Assembly (NCBI GenBank): GCA_023091665.1
Contig: JALJCQ010000015.1
Span: 1,116,001-1,180,000, forward strand
Length of the DNA: 64,000 bases
Direction: 5' to 3'
Source: Pythium myriotylum
Lineage: Eukaryota > Oomycota > Peronosporomycetes > Pythiales > Pythiaceae
Positions 29,335-38,160 of the stretch are shown in pieces. Position 1 is the first letter of the stretch; each line of letters opens with the position of its first letter. The notes under the pieces are model-generated. The model was not told the DNA's origin and did no database searches. It saw only the letters and a program-made list of their open reading frames with translations. The translations under genes and the position numbers were made by a program.

Positions 29335-29558
29335 TACGTCTCTCAGTATGGCACAGTGTTGTGTTCGTATCCAGAACTCGACACTTACGGTTTGTATAAC
29401 GTTCTTAACGTTTTCAGGTGCTCTGGGTTTTTGCTCACTTTCTTACTGAGAGAAGAGAACTCTGAAAAGCACTGTAGCCATCTGAGGACCCATGCTTGAG
29501 GCTAAGCTAGTGAGCGGATACTAAAAGATCCATCGATGGCAACAGTCGTGATTGATGG
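29335..29558. other. Spacer inside the inverted repeat
   Basis: This is unique sequence between the left arm and the Thr-rich ORF and is AT-richer than the arms. I see no transposase fragment or RNA gene. Confidence 0.4.
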
Positions 29559-30821
29559 ATGGGTCTTGACCACCGCCATGGGTCTCTCTCATCTCGTCTC
29601 GTCCCATCTACGATGGTTCTCATGGTTCTCAGGGCAGCCATATCTCCGGGTCTCTTTCATTCATTCCACACCTTTGCCCGGCTTCTGCTCAAGCTCGCGC
29701 AAACCAAGCTCTCCCAAGCTCTCCTCGAACCCGCCACGTTCACGATGATCTTCGCCATGATGCTCATCGCACCAGCCACCGCGGCGCCTGCGGTGTCCAC
29801 GACGACTAGCGCCTCGATCGCGCTCAGTGCGGCCGCCAAAGCCACGGCCTTCGTCGCGACCTGCGCCGCTCTGCCGACCGCCGCACCAACCGCCACCGCC
29901 ACCGCCACCGACGCCGCGCTGCACGCATCTGAGCTCGCCTTGGAGCTCGATGCGATAGCCGCGTCCGTCGAAGACGCACTTCACCGCGCCCAGCTGATGC
30001 TTGAAGATACAACCACGGCTGCCACTCTCTACGAGGCGACCGAGCTCACGTTGGATCTCGCGCCTCCACCATCGGCTACACCAGCCCAGCAACAACCGTC
30101 CGAGCTCACCTTGGAGCACACGACCACGGCCACGATCCCGAGCACAACCACATTCTCGGCCTCGACTTTGACCACGACCACGACGGCCACCACGGCCACG
30201 GGGATGGCCGCCGACATGACCCTCGACGCGCTCGACGCGCTCGAAGCCCCCGAACTCGCCTTGGAGTTCGGGACCTGGGCTGCGGCCCTCGAAGAAGCGC
30301 TCGATCGCGCGCTGGACGGGACGCCTGCCATCGACGACCTCCACCACCAACCTTCCGAGTTCGAGCTCACCTTGGAGCTCGCGCCATTGTCAGCCACGAC
30401 ACCGACGCCGACACCGACGCCGACACCGACGCCGACACCGACACCGACGCCGACGCCGACGCCGAACCTGACGCCACTCGATGGCGACATCGATCCGGAT
30501 ACGGATCTGGATACCAATATCCATCCGGATATTGAGCCGGCCATCCAGCAAGTCTCCCAGCTCACCTTGGAGCTCGAGACCATGGCCGCCGCCGTTCAGC
30601 AAACGGTCGACTTCACGTTGGAGACGAGCACTCCTGCGGGCGCGACCGACCGCGCCACGCAACCCGCGCAGCTCACCTTGGAGCGCGCCAGAACGACGGT
30701 CTCGGCCATCGAAGAAGCGGCGGAGCTCGCCTTGGAGCTGCTCGCGACGGTGTTCGCGCCGTCGCCGATGCCACGAGGCCTCTTTGGCTCTGGTGTCGCG
30801 CGCTATAGGGTAGGACAGTAG
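29559..30821 (+). CDS. Thr/Ala-rich repetitive hypothetical protein, 3' end inside the inverted repeat
   Basis: This encodes 420 residues of no known family. Codon use is strongly Ala/Thr/Glu/Leu. A motif of the form (S/A)(E/Q)L(T/A)LEL, often followed by an amphipathic AAxVEEAL-type stretch, recurs at least seven times, for example SELALELD, TELTLDLA, SELTLEHT, PELALEFG, SQLTLELE, AQLTLERA and AELALELL. A (PT)n run occupies the middle, and a DGDIDPDTDLDTN segment follows it. An internal Met at 29745 begins a hydrophobic stretch ending ATAA-P that could be a signal peptide, so a shorter secreted form is possible. The last 76 or so codons lie in the right arm, so part of the protein is duplicated in inverted form on the left. 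The long in-frame repetition supports coding; a functional gene is uncertain. Confidence 0.5.
   Translation: MGLDHRHGSLSSRLVPSTMVLMVLRAAISPGLFHSFHTFARLLLKLAQTKLSQALLEPATFTMIFAMMLIAPATAAPAVSTTTSASIALSAAAKATAFVATCAALPTAAPTATATATDAALHASELALELDAIAASVEDALHRAQLMLEDTTTAATLYEATELTLDLAPPPSATPAQQQPSELTLEHTTTATIPSTTTFSASTLTTTTTATTATGMAADMTLDALDALEAPELALEFGTWAAALEEALDRALDGTPAIDDLHHQPSEFELTLELAPLSATTPTPTPTPTPTPTPTPTPTPTPNLTPLDGDIDPDTDLDTNIHPDIEPAIQQVSQLTLELETMAAAVQQTVDFTLETSTPAGATDRATQPAQLTLERARTTVSAIEEAAELALELLATVFAPSPMPRGLFGSGVARYRVGQ
30397..30465 (+). repeat. Hexanucleotide CCGACA/CCGACG microsatellite
   Basis: About 11 units of cgacac or cgacgc in tandem lie within the Thr-rich ORF and encode a Pro-Thr run. 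The length should be variable between isolates. Confidence 0.85.
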
Positions 30822-31107
30822 GACAGTAGGATAGGTATTCTTCTCGCATTTTCCATGTTGCTGTATTTGCGTCAATCAATGATTCAGTCATTCAATCAAT
30901 CCATCGAGCAATCCATCGTTCAATCCTTTGGCACTAGCTCGTCCCTTCAGATCCTACTTTCCGCTCGTCATCTTCTGTGCAATACACGACGGCGTGTGCG
31001 CGAGAGGGCTGCATTAGTTTGTACTGTATTCTGATTTTGCAGCACACGGAGTACGCGTGATGAGCTGTGAGGAACAGCGAGCGCGAGTTGGCCTAACGAA
31101 GAACACG
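30591..31107 (+). repeat. Right arm of 517-bp inverted repeat
   Basis: This is the exact reverse complement of 28818-29334. It includes the 3' end of the Thr-rich ORF (to 30821) and 286 bp of downstream sequence, so the duplicated block is the gene's 3' portion plus flank. The spacer between the arms is 1256 bp. Confidence 0.95.
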
Positions 31108-31513
31108 CATGATGGGCGAAGGTCTATCACGACAGTCACGGAGTCGTCACAGAACAAGTTAGTGAGAGAGAGAGTGGGGTGGGAGATGTCTTAGCGACCA
31201 AGAAGAATATCCTACGCAGCGATCTCGCTCACTGAAGAAGGGCAAGCTTCATAAGCTACGACTAGCGCCGGCTCTCAGTCTCTATATGGGCAGACTTATT
31301 GACCTAACCTGGATTGTCAATTCACCAAGAAGAACGAGTCGGAGAGTTGGCCGAGCTCTTTGTGAGCTACACTGGCGCGAACACAAAAGGTAGCTGATGT
31401 TAGATATAAAAGCATACGGCAACGTTTTATACTGACATTAACACTTGCTGGGGGCCCACTCATAAGCATCGACACCGACTCACCACACTCACAAACGACT
31501 CGTCACAACTGTG
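31108..31513. other. Spacer between the inverted repeat and the paralog array
   Basis: 406 bp with no recognisable gene. A ga-rich run (gtgagagagagag near 31160) is the only low-complexity feature. It should include the 3' UTR of the first paralog. Confidence 0.4.
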
Positions 31514-32812
31514 TCATTCTTCCTTGATGGCAACTGAGTCCAAAGATCCCATGAGTATGTTCTCGATCGTCTGCTGGGCCCATTCGAGCTCCTCTTGAAT
31601 CTGCTTCATGAAGAGATTTGTCAGCGTCTCAGCTCGGTTGGGGTGTGGTAAATCGTGGTGGGGGTTGAATGTGATGCGGGATCGATGGACGTGTTGGATC
31701 ACTGTGAGCGGCGACGGCAAGTGCGTGTGGCCGAGTTCATGAGCGTCGACGAGTCGCACCCACACTTCTTCCGTGATAAAAGCGCCGTCGAGTTCGTTCT
31801 GAAATCCTTCGGGCTCCGAGTATGAGTGGGACACAATCAGGCGTTGAGTGCCATTAATGCTCAACCGCTTGACAACCCATTTGCCGGTCATAGTTCCACG
31901 AGCTGAACCTCCAATCGATGAAGTGGAGGTGAAGGTCGAAAATACCGTGTCCTTGGTGCTGTACTTCGTCTGCTCGTACGCCTGCTCATACGTGGCTTCG
32001 GCATCTTCGACTGTCGAGTCATCCAAGAATAATGACCACATCGCTTCCTCCACGCGCGGGAGGCTGAAGGGCAGAACGTTGCTGGTAATCAAGTCCGTCG
32101 TCGTCTCGCGGCCGTTATGCTCAACGACGCGCATATCGAAGAATTGCAACCGACCTTCTTGAAAGTTTGGCGAGTGCGCAATGGTCGTCTCCCATTGCGA
32201 CTCGATCAGTTCCAAACGCTGAATCTGCTCCTCGTGGGACATGCGTCGGCTTACGTCCAGCGGGAGCCTTTCGGGAGCTCGCGCAGGGTTCTCCTGTTGG
32301 GCTCTCTGGATCAGTCGGATGAGGTCTTCAGCTACTCGCACTTGGGCCGACAACATCATCTTGAGCTTGGCATTGCGCACCTCTGACTTCTTCCGAGCTT
32401 GGAGCTGCCGTGTCGCCATATTCTCCCACACCGGCACAGCGCTCAGCAGTTGCGTTTTGGTGTGGTCGCGATAGTGCGGCAGCAGCAGCTCTTCTCGTCG
32501 GTGCTGGAGCTCGCCCAGTTGCCGTTGCATGTCGGCGACCTTTGTTCGCAAATACTGGAGCTCTTGCTTGCGCCGCTCGCGACTAATGTTGACGCTGCGG
32601 CACGAACCCCGTGAAGCCGGAGGGGGCATGGGTGAGTCGTCTCCGCCTTCGTCGCTTTGAGACGACACCGTCGACGCCGTGCTGACGCAGTCGAGGCGGT
32701 CGTACCCGCGTGGGGCCTTTTCGAGCCCCGCGGCGTTGCCGCTGCCGTCCCAGGCCGCGAGCATGCCGAGCGTCGCGCCGAGAAGCTCCGGGTCTTCGTC
32801 CCACCACTCCAT
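31514..32812 (-). CDS. Array paralog 1: WW-start, basic/coiled-coil protein with START-like C-terminus
   Basis: 432 residues, no intron. The N-terminus MEWWDEDPELLGATLGMLAA is shared by all array members and unlike any motif I know. After a disordered Ser-rich linker comes a basic helix and coiled coil (NISRERRKQELQYLRTKV to about 125) with a bZIP-like look, but without the canonical N-x7-R spacing. A second helical block (MATRQLQARKKSEVRNAKLK) follows. The C-terminal 200 residues (LQFFDMRVVEHNG ... TFTSTSSIGGSARG ... KWVVKRL ... LIVSHSYSEPEGF ... VWVRLVDAHELGH) alternate strands and end in a long helix, as in START-like lipid-binding folds. Oomycete genomes have many such proteins; some databases may label them M96 mating-specific, a name I cannot confirm. 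A transcriptional role is inferred only. Confidence 0.75.
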   Translation of the reverse strand: MEWWDEDPELLGATLGMLAAWDGSGNAAGLEKAPRGYDRLDCVSTASTVSSQSDEGGDDSPMPPPASRGSCRSVNISRERRKQELQYLRTKVADMQRQLGELQHRREELLLPHYRDHTKTQLLSAVPVWENMATRQLQARKKSEVRNAKLKMMLSAQVRVAEDLIRLIQRAQQENPARAPERLPLDVSRRMSHEEQIQRLELIESQWETTIAHSPNFQEGRLQFFDMRVVEHNGRETTTDLITSNVLPFSLPRVEEAMWSLFLDDSTVEDAEATYEQAYEQTKYSTKDTVFSTFTSTSSIGGSARGTMTGKWVVKRLSINGTQRLIVSHSYSEPEGFQNELDGAFITEEVWVRLVDAHELGHTHLPSPLTVIQHVHRSRITFNPHHDLPHPNRAETLTNLFMKQIQEELEWAQQTIENILMGSLDSVAIKEE

Positions 32813-33365
32813 CGCGAGAAATTGAATGCACGCCCGTCAACGATCGACGAGGGAGGGAGACCGCTGGGACGACCAGAAGTTGCACCTTGTAAATCCAGTT
32901 GATCAGATCTTGCAGTGTAATCAGAGCTCATGCGCTGTACTGATTTGACGCATGATTGGGGATGATGGGTCTAGGAAGCTGACAGACTAAACTTCGGTCT
33001 GGACAGTCCACGAGTCCGCTGCGCGTCTCAGCAACATGACATACAAACACTGAGTGAGCGAAGATGCAACCGAGTCCGACCTGTTCCTTCGACTCGAATA
33101 TTCGAAACACTCTCTTGTGCCTAACGACCCAAGACCATCCTTCTTGACGAGTCAAGATCCCAGTGAGACAATCTATTCTACAGTGACAATCCTTCTCCGG
33201 CATAATGGCTGCCACTAGAGGCGCCGCGAGCTGGGCCTCTTGTCCCATCCAAATGACCGGGAAACGTCTTTCACTGACGTATGGTTCAATTCACTTCGAA
33301 TGGGAGTCGGTTTTCTTCTCAAGCAATGGACGAGAGAATGGGACGCTGGAGAATTGGCTCGCCGC
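32813..33365. other. Spacer between array paralogs 1 and 2
   Basis: 553 bp holding the promoter of paralog 1 (minus) and the 3' flank of paralog 2 (minus). I see no coding signal. Confidence 0.4.
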
Positions 33366-34681
33366 TTAATCAGAGACCACTTCGGCGCGAGAACCGTTAG
33401 AGCCGTGCTGGAGAAGTGCGTTCTCAATCATACGTCCGACCCACTTGAACTCTTTCTCCACTTGCTTCATAAACAGATTCGTGAGTGTCTCCACGCGACT
33501 TTGAGACGGTCCTTGATCATCGTCCGAATCAAAATCGATTCGAATGCGCTGAATGTGCTGCATTACAGCCAACTCTGCGGAAAAGTGCTTGTGACCGATC
33601 TTGTCGGCATCAACGACGCGGACCCATGACTCGTCAAACATGCAAACTCCTTGGAGGATGTTGCTTTCGTGCCTCTGTGGCTCAGAGTACATGTGGGTCA
33701 CAACGACGTTGTCAATTTCCGTTCGTATCCTCTTCGTCACATATTTGCCTTGCATGACAGCACGCTGACCATCGCCAATTGAAAACGAATTCGTAAACAC
33801 CGCGATGACTTGATCATCTGTCGAATCGCAATCCTACGCACCATATTTTCGTAAGTCACTCGCCTTCCGAGCAATTCTGGGCTGCGCTTGCTCACCTGCG
33901 TAAAGGAATTTCCCTCGTCGTCGCTCCCGTCTTCGAGGAACACCTTCCACAGCACGTCATCGATGTACTTGGCCTTGTACGGTAGAACCGCGCTTGAATT
34001 AATCTCGAGTACCGTCTCCGTCTCCGAGTGCTGGACCGCGTGCATATCAAAGAACTGGAGCGGTCCGCCGTTGAACTTTCCACACGAAATGAAAGGAGCC
34101 ATCCAGTCGGCACACATGACTTCCAGACGCGCTAGCTGTTGCTCCTCACTCATGCGCTGGCTAGCGTCGATCGCGATGGGCAGGCGCTGCGGCTTGGGCA
34201 AAAGACTGTCATCTCGAGACCGATCGGCGGCCAGCTGGATCGCGAGAATGAGCTCTTGCGCAATGCGCACCTGGGCCGCGAGCATGCCCTTGAGCTTGGC
34301 GTTCTCGAGCTCCGCTTTCTTTCGCGCTTGGATCTGTCGCGTCGCGAGCCCTTCCCACACGGGCGCGACCGTGACGAGCTGGCCGTCGTTCTCTTGGTCA
34401 TAGTGTGGCCGCAGCATCTCCTCCCTTCGCTGCCGCAACGTCGTGAGCTGTTGCTGCATCTCGGTGACTTTCTGCCGCAGGTACAACAGCTCGCGCCGTC
34501 GTCTCTCCCGACTCGTGTTGACGACTCGCGCATTCGCTGGAGGCGCCGGCGGGGCACAAGGCGCGAACGGCGGCGGCTCCTCGGCCTTGACAGCGCCGGC
34601 GGCCTGGTGGCTGCCGTCCCAGGCCTCCAGCAGCGCCAGCGTCGCGTCCAGCGCCTCCGCGTCCTCGAGAAGCCACTCCAT
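33366..34681 (-). CDS. Array paralog 2, the only member with an intron
   Basis: Exon 1 is 34681-33896 and exon 2 is 33833-33366; 417 residues. The 62-nt intron has donor gtgagc and acceptor gtag and is phase 0. Joining gives NSFTQ/DCDSTDDQVIAVFTNSF, which aligns with the strand before TFTSTSSIGG in the paralogs; without splicing both parts hit stops. The N-terminus MEWLLEDAEALDATLALLEA is the most divergent form of the shared motif, with the second Trp lost. The basic region NTSRERRRRELLYLRQKV and the C-terminal START-like segment are kept. An in-frame ATG at 34750 would add 23 residues; 34681 matches the paralogs' start. Confidence 0.8.
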
Positions 34682-34842
34682 CTTCGCACGGTGGGAGTCC
34701 GGGATGTCGCTGGGTGACGCAACGCTTTCTGCCAGACTGGTTAAAAACATGGTCGGGCTATGTACCAGATGCGAATGAATTCGATGTCAATCCTCCGCGA
34801 GGGGTGTGTCAGTTATTATGGAACTCTACGCAACTACAGTAT

Positions 34843-35661
34843 TCATCGCCACTGGGGCTTCGTATCGTTGCGTTGGTGGGTGTTGATGGAGTCGGCGTGG
34901 AGCTCATCGCGGTGGTGAAGGATCGCGACTCGACGCAACTGCTGATTGTTCATGTGGCGAAGGTTCGGCCCGACAGTCGAGTCGTAGACACGAGGAGGAG
35001 TCTGCTCGAGGCGCTTGCGGAGAGCAGCATTCTCGACAAGGATGTGCCGGTGGGTTTCTTCCCAGCTAGAGGAGCTCGCGTCGGAGGAACATGCAGACGA
35101 CGATCCAGACGACGGGCTTCGACGCGTGTCAACTTTAGGTTGGATTGCGGCGAGACGGCGGCGAAGCAATACGGCGGGGCTTTCTTCATGCTCTTCATTG
35201 ATGGGAGCAATTCTACAATACTCTGAGCTGGTCTCTAATAAGTTCGTCGGAACATGGGTTTCTTGAGTGCTTTGAAGTCGCTCGGAATCTGTGCGCAAAG
35301 CAACATGGCGCTGATCGCTGTCTGCGCCTCTACTCATCGCAACTGCACGCCTTCCCGCCTCGCCATTGTCGTTCCGATCGGCGTTGATATGCTGGATGCG
35401 TTCTCGGTCGCTGTTTGCAGATCCAAGAAGTGAGTCTATTGAAACTGGAGCCTCGCTTTCGGCCTCAGCGAGACATTCGACCCCACACTCGTCGTCGTCG
35501 CAATCGTCACCATCCCAACTGCGATCTGCACAGCAAATGCATCGCTCCTGAAGATCTTCGCACCATAGCGATACGCGGGATGCTGCAACTGCCGCAGTGA
35601 CCACCATGCACGACAGCAGCACTTGGGCGACGACGCGCAGAGACGACTTGTCTAGTCGCAT
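34843..35661 (-). CDS. Secreted protein of unknown function
   Basis: 272 residues with no family match. Residues 1-27 (RVVAQVLLSCMVVTAAVAA) form a convincing signal peptide. A short Cys-rich segment follows (CEDLQERCICCADRSWDGDDC ... CGVEC, eight Cys within about 35 residues), which might form a small disulfide-bonded module. The rest is hydrophilic and Ser/Arg/Glu-rich with a helical stretch (HRHILVENAALRKRLEQ). I searched for RxLR and for LFLAK/HVLVVVP-type Crinkler motifs and found neither. It lies between two array paralogs and MPPED, and is divergent from the latter. A role in host interaction is possible but unsupported. Confidence 0.6.
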   Translation of the reverse strand: MRLDKSSLRVVAQVLLSCMVVTAAVAASRVSLWCEDLQERCICCADRSWDGDDCDDDECGVECLAEAESEAPVSIDSLLGSANSDRERIQHINADRNDNGEAGRRAVAMSRGADSDQRHVALRTDSERLQSTQETHVPTNLLETSSEYCRIAPINEEHEESPAVLLRRRLAAIQPKVDTRRSPSSGSSSACSSDASSSSWEETHRHILVENAALRKRLEQTPPRVYDSTVGPNLRHMNNQQLRRVAILHHRDELHADSINTHQRNDTKPQWR

Positions 35662-36092
35662 TCTGTTTCGCGGTCACTGACGAATTGCGAGTCGAGACAA
35701 GATGGTCCACCGAGAGAAAGGCACGTTGTCCACCACTTTCCACCCCGAGCCGGGACTTTGTGTCCACCGGAATCGTCCGCTCTTGTTCGCCATTCTTGTC
35801 GGTGGCGGGCCGGTGCACCGTGTTGAAGTCGGTCTGCTGAAAAAGTGCTTTTTGGCATGATAACTCAACAAAAGTGTATATATGGAGCTTCCGGTGCGAT
35901 AAACTGCTATTCAAGTGCATATGTCGATGAAATCGGTACGACTACTTCAATAAGATGGTGATCTCCTGGCCGTGTGAACTTTCCTCGGAGAGGTCAGTTC
36001 GTTACAGTGCGTCCTCCGTCACAGCGTCACTGCCGAGCAAGCGGGTGGTCTTCCTCCGCGCGCACGTCGCAGATTTGTGCCCGTCGAGCGCC

Positions 36093-38126
36093 ATGCGCGT
36101 CGTCTGCATCTCCGACACGCACGGGCTCCATGCGGCGCTGCACGAGGCGTCGCCCATTCCGGACGGCGACGTGCTCGTCCACGCCGGCGACTTCACCGAC
36201 ACGGGCGACCGCGACGAAGTCGTCGCCTTCAACGCCTTCTTGGCCACTCTACCACACAAATACAAGGTCGTGATCGCGGGCAACCACGAGTCGACGTTCG
36301 ACCGCGCGTTTTACCCGCACAACTGGTACAACTATGGCCACGCGCAGCAGTACGACCCGACCGAGGTGCGGGCTTTGCTCACCAACGCCTTGTACCTGGA
36401 AGACCAGGCAGTGCTCATCGACGGATTCCTCTTCTACGGTTCACCGTGGCAGCCAGAGTTCTGCAACTGGGCTTTCAATCTGCCGCGTGGTGAGAAGCTG
36501 ATCAACAAGTGGAAGCAGATTCCGTCAGATGTCGATGTGCTGATCACGCACACGCCTCCAATGGGTCGCGGCGATCAAGTTGGCCACTTGCGTGTGGGCT
36601 GCAGCGACTTACTCCATGAGGTCCAGACGCGAGTGAAACCACCTTATCATGTGTTTGGACATGTCCACGAGGGCTACGGTCGCAGCTCAGACGGCGTTAC
36701 CACATTCATGAACGCGTCGAGCTGCACACACGAGTATGAAGCTGTGAATCCACCAATGGTGATCAATCTCAGGAAGCCACGCGCAACTCACGACCTCCAG
36801 AAAAACCACTCGATTCGTTATGACATCATGCTCCACGAGCAGTTGCGTGCAAGTTCGCAGAAACCAGTGTTTGTACCGCTAGCCCCACCCGCAGTTCACA
36901 CAAATGGGAACAAAGACCACCCTCATGGACCGTGTCACAGCCATCAAAAGCGAAAGGGCTCACTAAAGGAATTTAGCGTCGATGGCACGACATCAGCCCT
37001 CTTGTTTGAAAGCACGCTCAAGCTTCGCCCAGTCAAAGCCAAACAGACGCGGGCACTGCGATATCTGTTCCATCATGGATTTAAAACCACCGTGGACAAG
37101 GAAGACGATCTTGCTCAAGGAATGGATGATGAGTCTGTCACAGAAGAAGGCATTAACGCTGAACCCGGATCGAGTGATGAGCACAAGTCCGAGCAACGCG
37201 TGCGAGAGCGTCGCCGTGTGTCCCTTTCTCGCCGTGTCACAATGGCTGTACTGGAAGAGCTGCCAGAGTCGTCACGTGATGCTATTACACCCGACTCGGC
37301 ATTATTCCAGACTTCTATCAACCACGTTAGCGCACCCGCGCCTTCATCTGCAGTTACACCTCAATCTGGAGATATTTCTTCTGCTCCAGCGAATCGCCGT
37401 GCTCGGCGCGATAAAACGTTGCACCGCCGAGAAGCTGTCGCCAAACTGGCCACCATGGTGGAAGAACCTGAAAAGGAAGCAGCAGCTACAGCAGCAGCTA
37501 TCAAAGAGGCAACGGAACTTAAATCGCAAGCGGCAGTGGCTTCTATTGACGCTCCCGTGATCTCTATCGACCCGACCCCTTCCGCTGCTCAGACGACTCG
37601 ATTATTCGGAACCGAGGGGAGTGGTACCGCGAACCCAATTGACTGTGAAGCTAATGCTGTGAGCACTTCAAGTACTGTTAGCACTTCTACTCAAGTTATC
37701 ATCCCTACTACCCCCGCGAAAGAGTGCATTATGTGCAAGTACAATGTCCCAGGCCACGTCCACGTGTCATCAGACACCAATGGTGCCCCTCCAGCTGCAC
37801 CAGCAACACAAGCGGCGGAGCCACCTACCAAACATCAAGCACGTATTGTGACGCCTCCGCCGCCTATTTCGACACCTCAGACTTCGCTCTCCAGTTCTGA
37901 GATTTCGCATTCTGCATCTAGCACAAGCCCGGCGCCACCTGCCCCAGAGTGCATTTTGTGCAAATACAAAGTTGCGGGTCACGTACATCCTGGTGCTGAG
38001 ACCTCTTCTAGCGACGAGGTCAATGAAGAAGAGAATTTGAATGAGGAGCCAACAGAGGAAGAACCAGCAACAGAAACCGGTAGGCAGAGGGGCGTAGCTC
38101 CAAAGCGTTTATCGTCATGGTTTTAG
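36093..38126 (+). CDS. MPPED-type metallophosphoesterase with long tail carrying two CxxC-HxH motifs
   Basis: From ATG 36093 the protein has 677 residues; the frame is open to an ATG at 35955, but the catalytic domain starts at once with MRVVCISDTHG, so I prefer 36093. Metal-binding motifs of the calcineurin-like fold are all present: SDTHG, HAGDFTDTGD, IAGNHEST, ITHTPPMGRGD and FGHVHEG. The first 240 residues match MPPED1/MPPED2-type phosphodiesterases. The remaining 430 or so are disordered, except for two copies of a compact motif near the end, CIMCKYNVPGHVH (37725-37763) and CILCKYKVAGHVH (37950-37988). The spacing C-x2-C-x7-H-x-H could coordinate zinc. I know of no named domain with this pattern. 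Cyclic-nucleotide phosphodiesterase activity is inferred from the family. Confidence 0.8.
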   Translation: MRVVCISDTHGLHAALHEASPIPDGDVLVHAGDFTDTGDRDEVVAFNAFLATLPHKYKVVIAGNHESTFDRAFYPHNWYNYGHAQQYDPTEVRALLTNALYLEDQAVLIDGFLFYGSPWQPEFCNWAFNLPRGEKLINKWKQIPSDVDVLITHTPPMGRGDQVGHLRVGCSDLLHEVQTRVKPPYHVFGHVHEGYGRSSDGVTTFMNASSCTHEYEAVNPPMVINLRKPRATHDLQKNHSIRYDIMLHEQLRASSQKPVFVPLAPPAVHTNGNKDHPHGPCHSHQKRKGSLKEFSVDGTTSALLFESTLKLRPVKAKQTRALRYLFHHGFKTTVDKEDDLAQGMDDESVTEEGINAEPGSSDEHKSEQRVRERRRVSLSRRVTMAVLEELPESSRDAITPDSALFQTSINHVSAPAPSSAVTPQSGDISSAPANRRARRDKTLHRREAVAKLATMVEEPEKEAAATAAAIKEATELKSQAAVASIDAPVISIDPTPSAAQTTRLFGTEGSGTANPIDCEANAVSTSSTVSTSTQVIIPTTPAKECIMCKYNVPGHVHVSSDTNGAPPAAPATQAAEPPTKHQARIVTPPPPISTPQTSLSSSEISHSASSTSPAPPAPECILCKYKVAGHVHPGAETSSSDEVNEEENLNEEPTEEEPATETGRQRGVAPKRLSSWF

Positions 38127-38160
38127 GCCGTGCATTCGTTAGAGGTGTGGAATGCACGTT

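Noticed and set aside
30397..30465. The hexanucleotide tandem as a CRISPR-like or telomeric array
   Set aside because: It is a simple in-frame Pro-Thr microsatellite with no spacers, and the organism is eukaryotic.
28818..31107. Inverted repeat as a classical DNA transposon
   Set aside because: No transposase-like frame lies in the core and no target-site duplication is visible; kept as an inverted duplication with foldback element as an alternative.
34843..35661. RxLR or Crinkler motif in the secreted eight-Cys protein
   Set aside because: No R-x-L-R within 60 residues of the signal peptide and no LFLAK-type motif; VLLRRRLAA lies too far downstream and has the wrong spacing.
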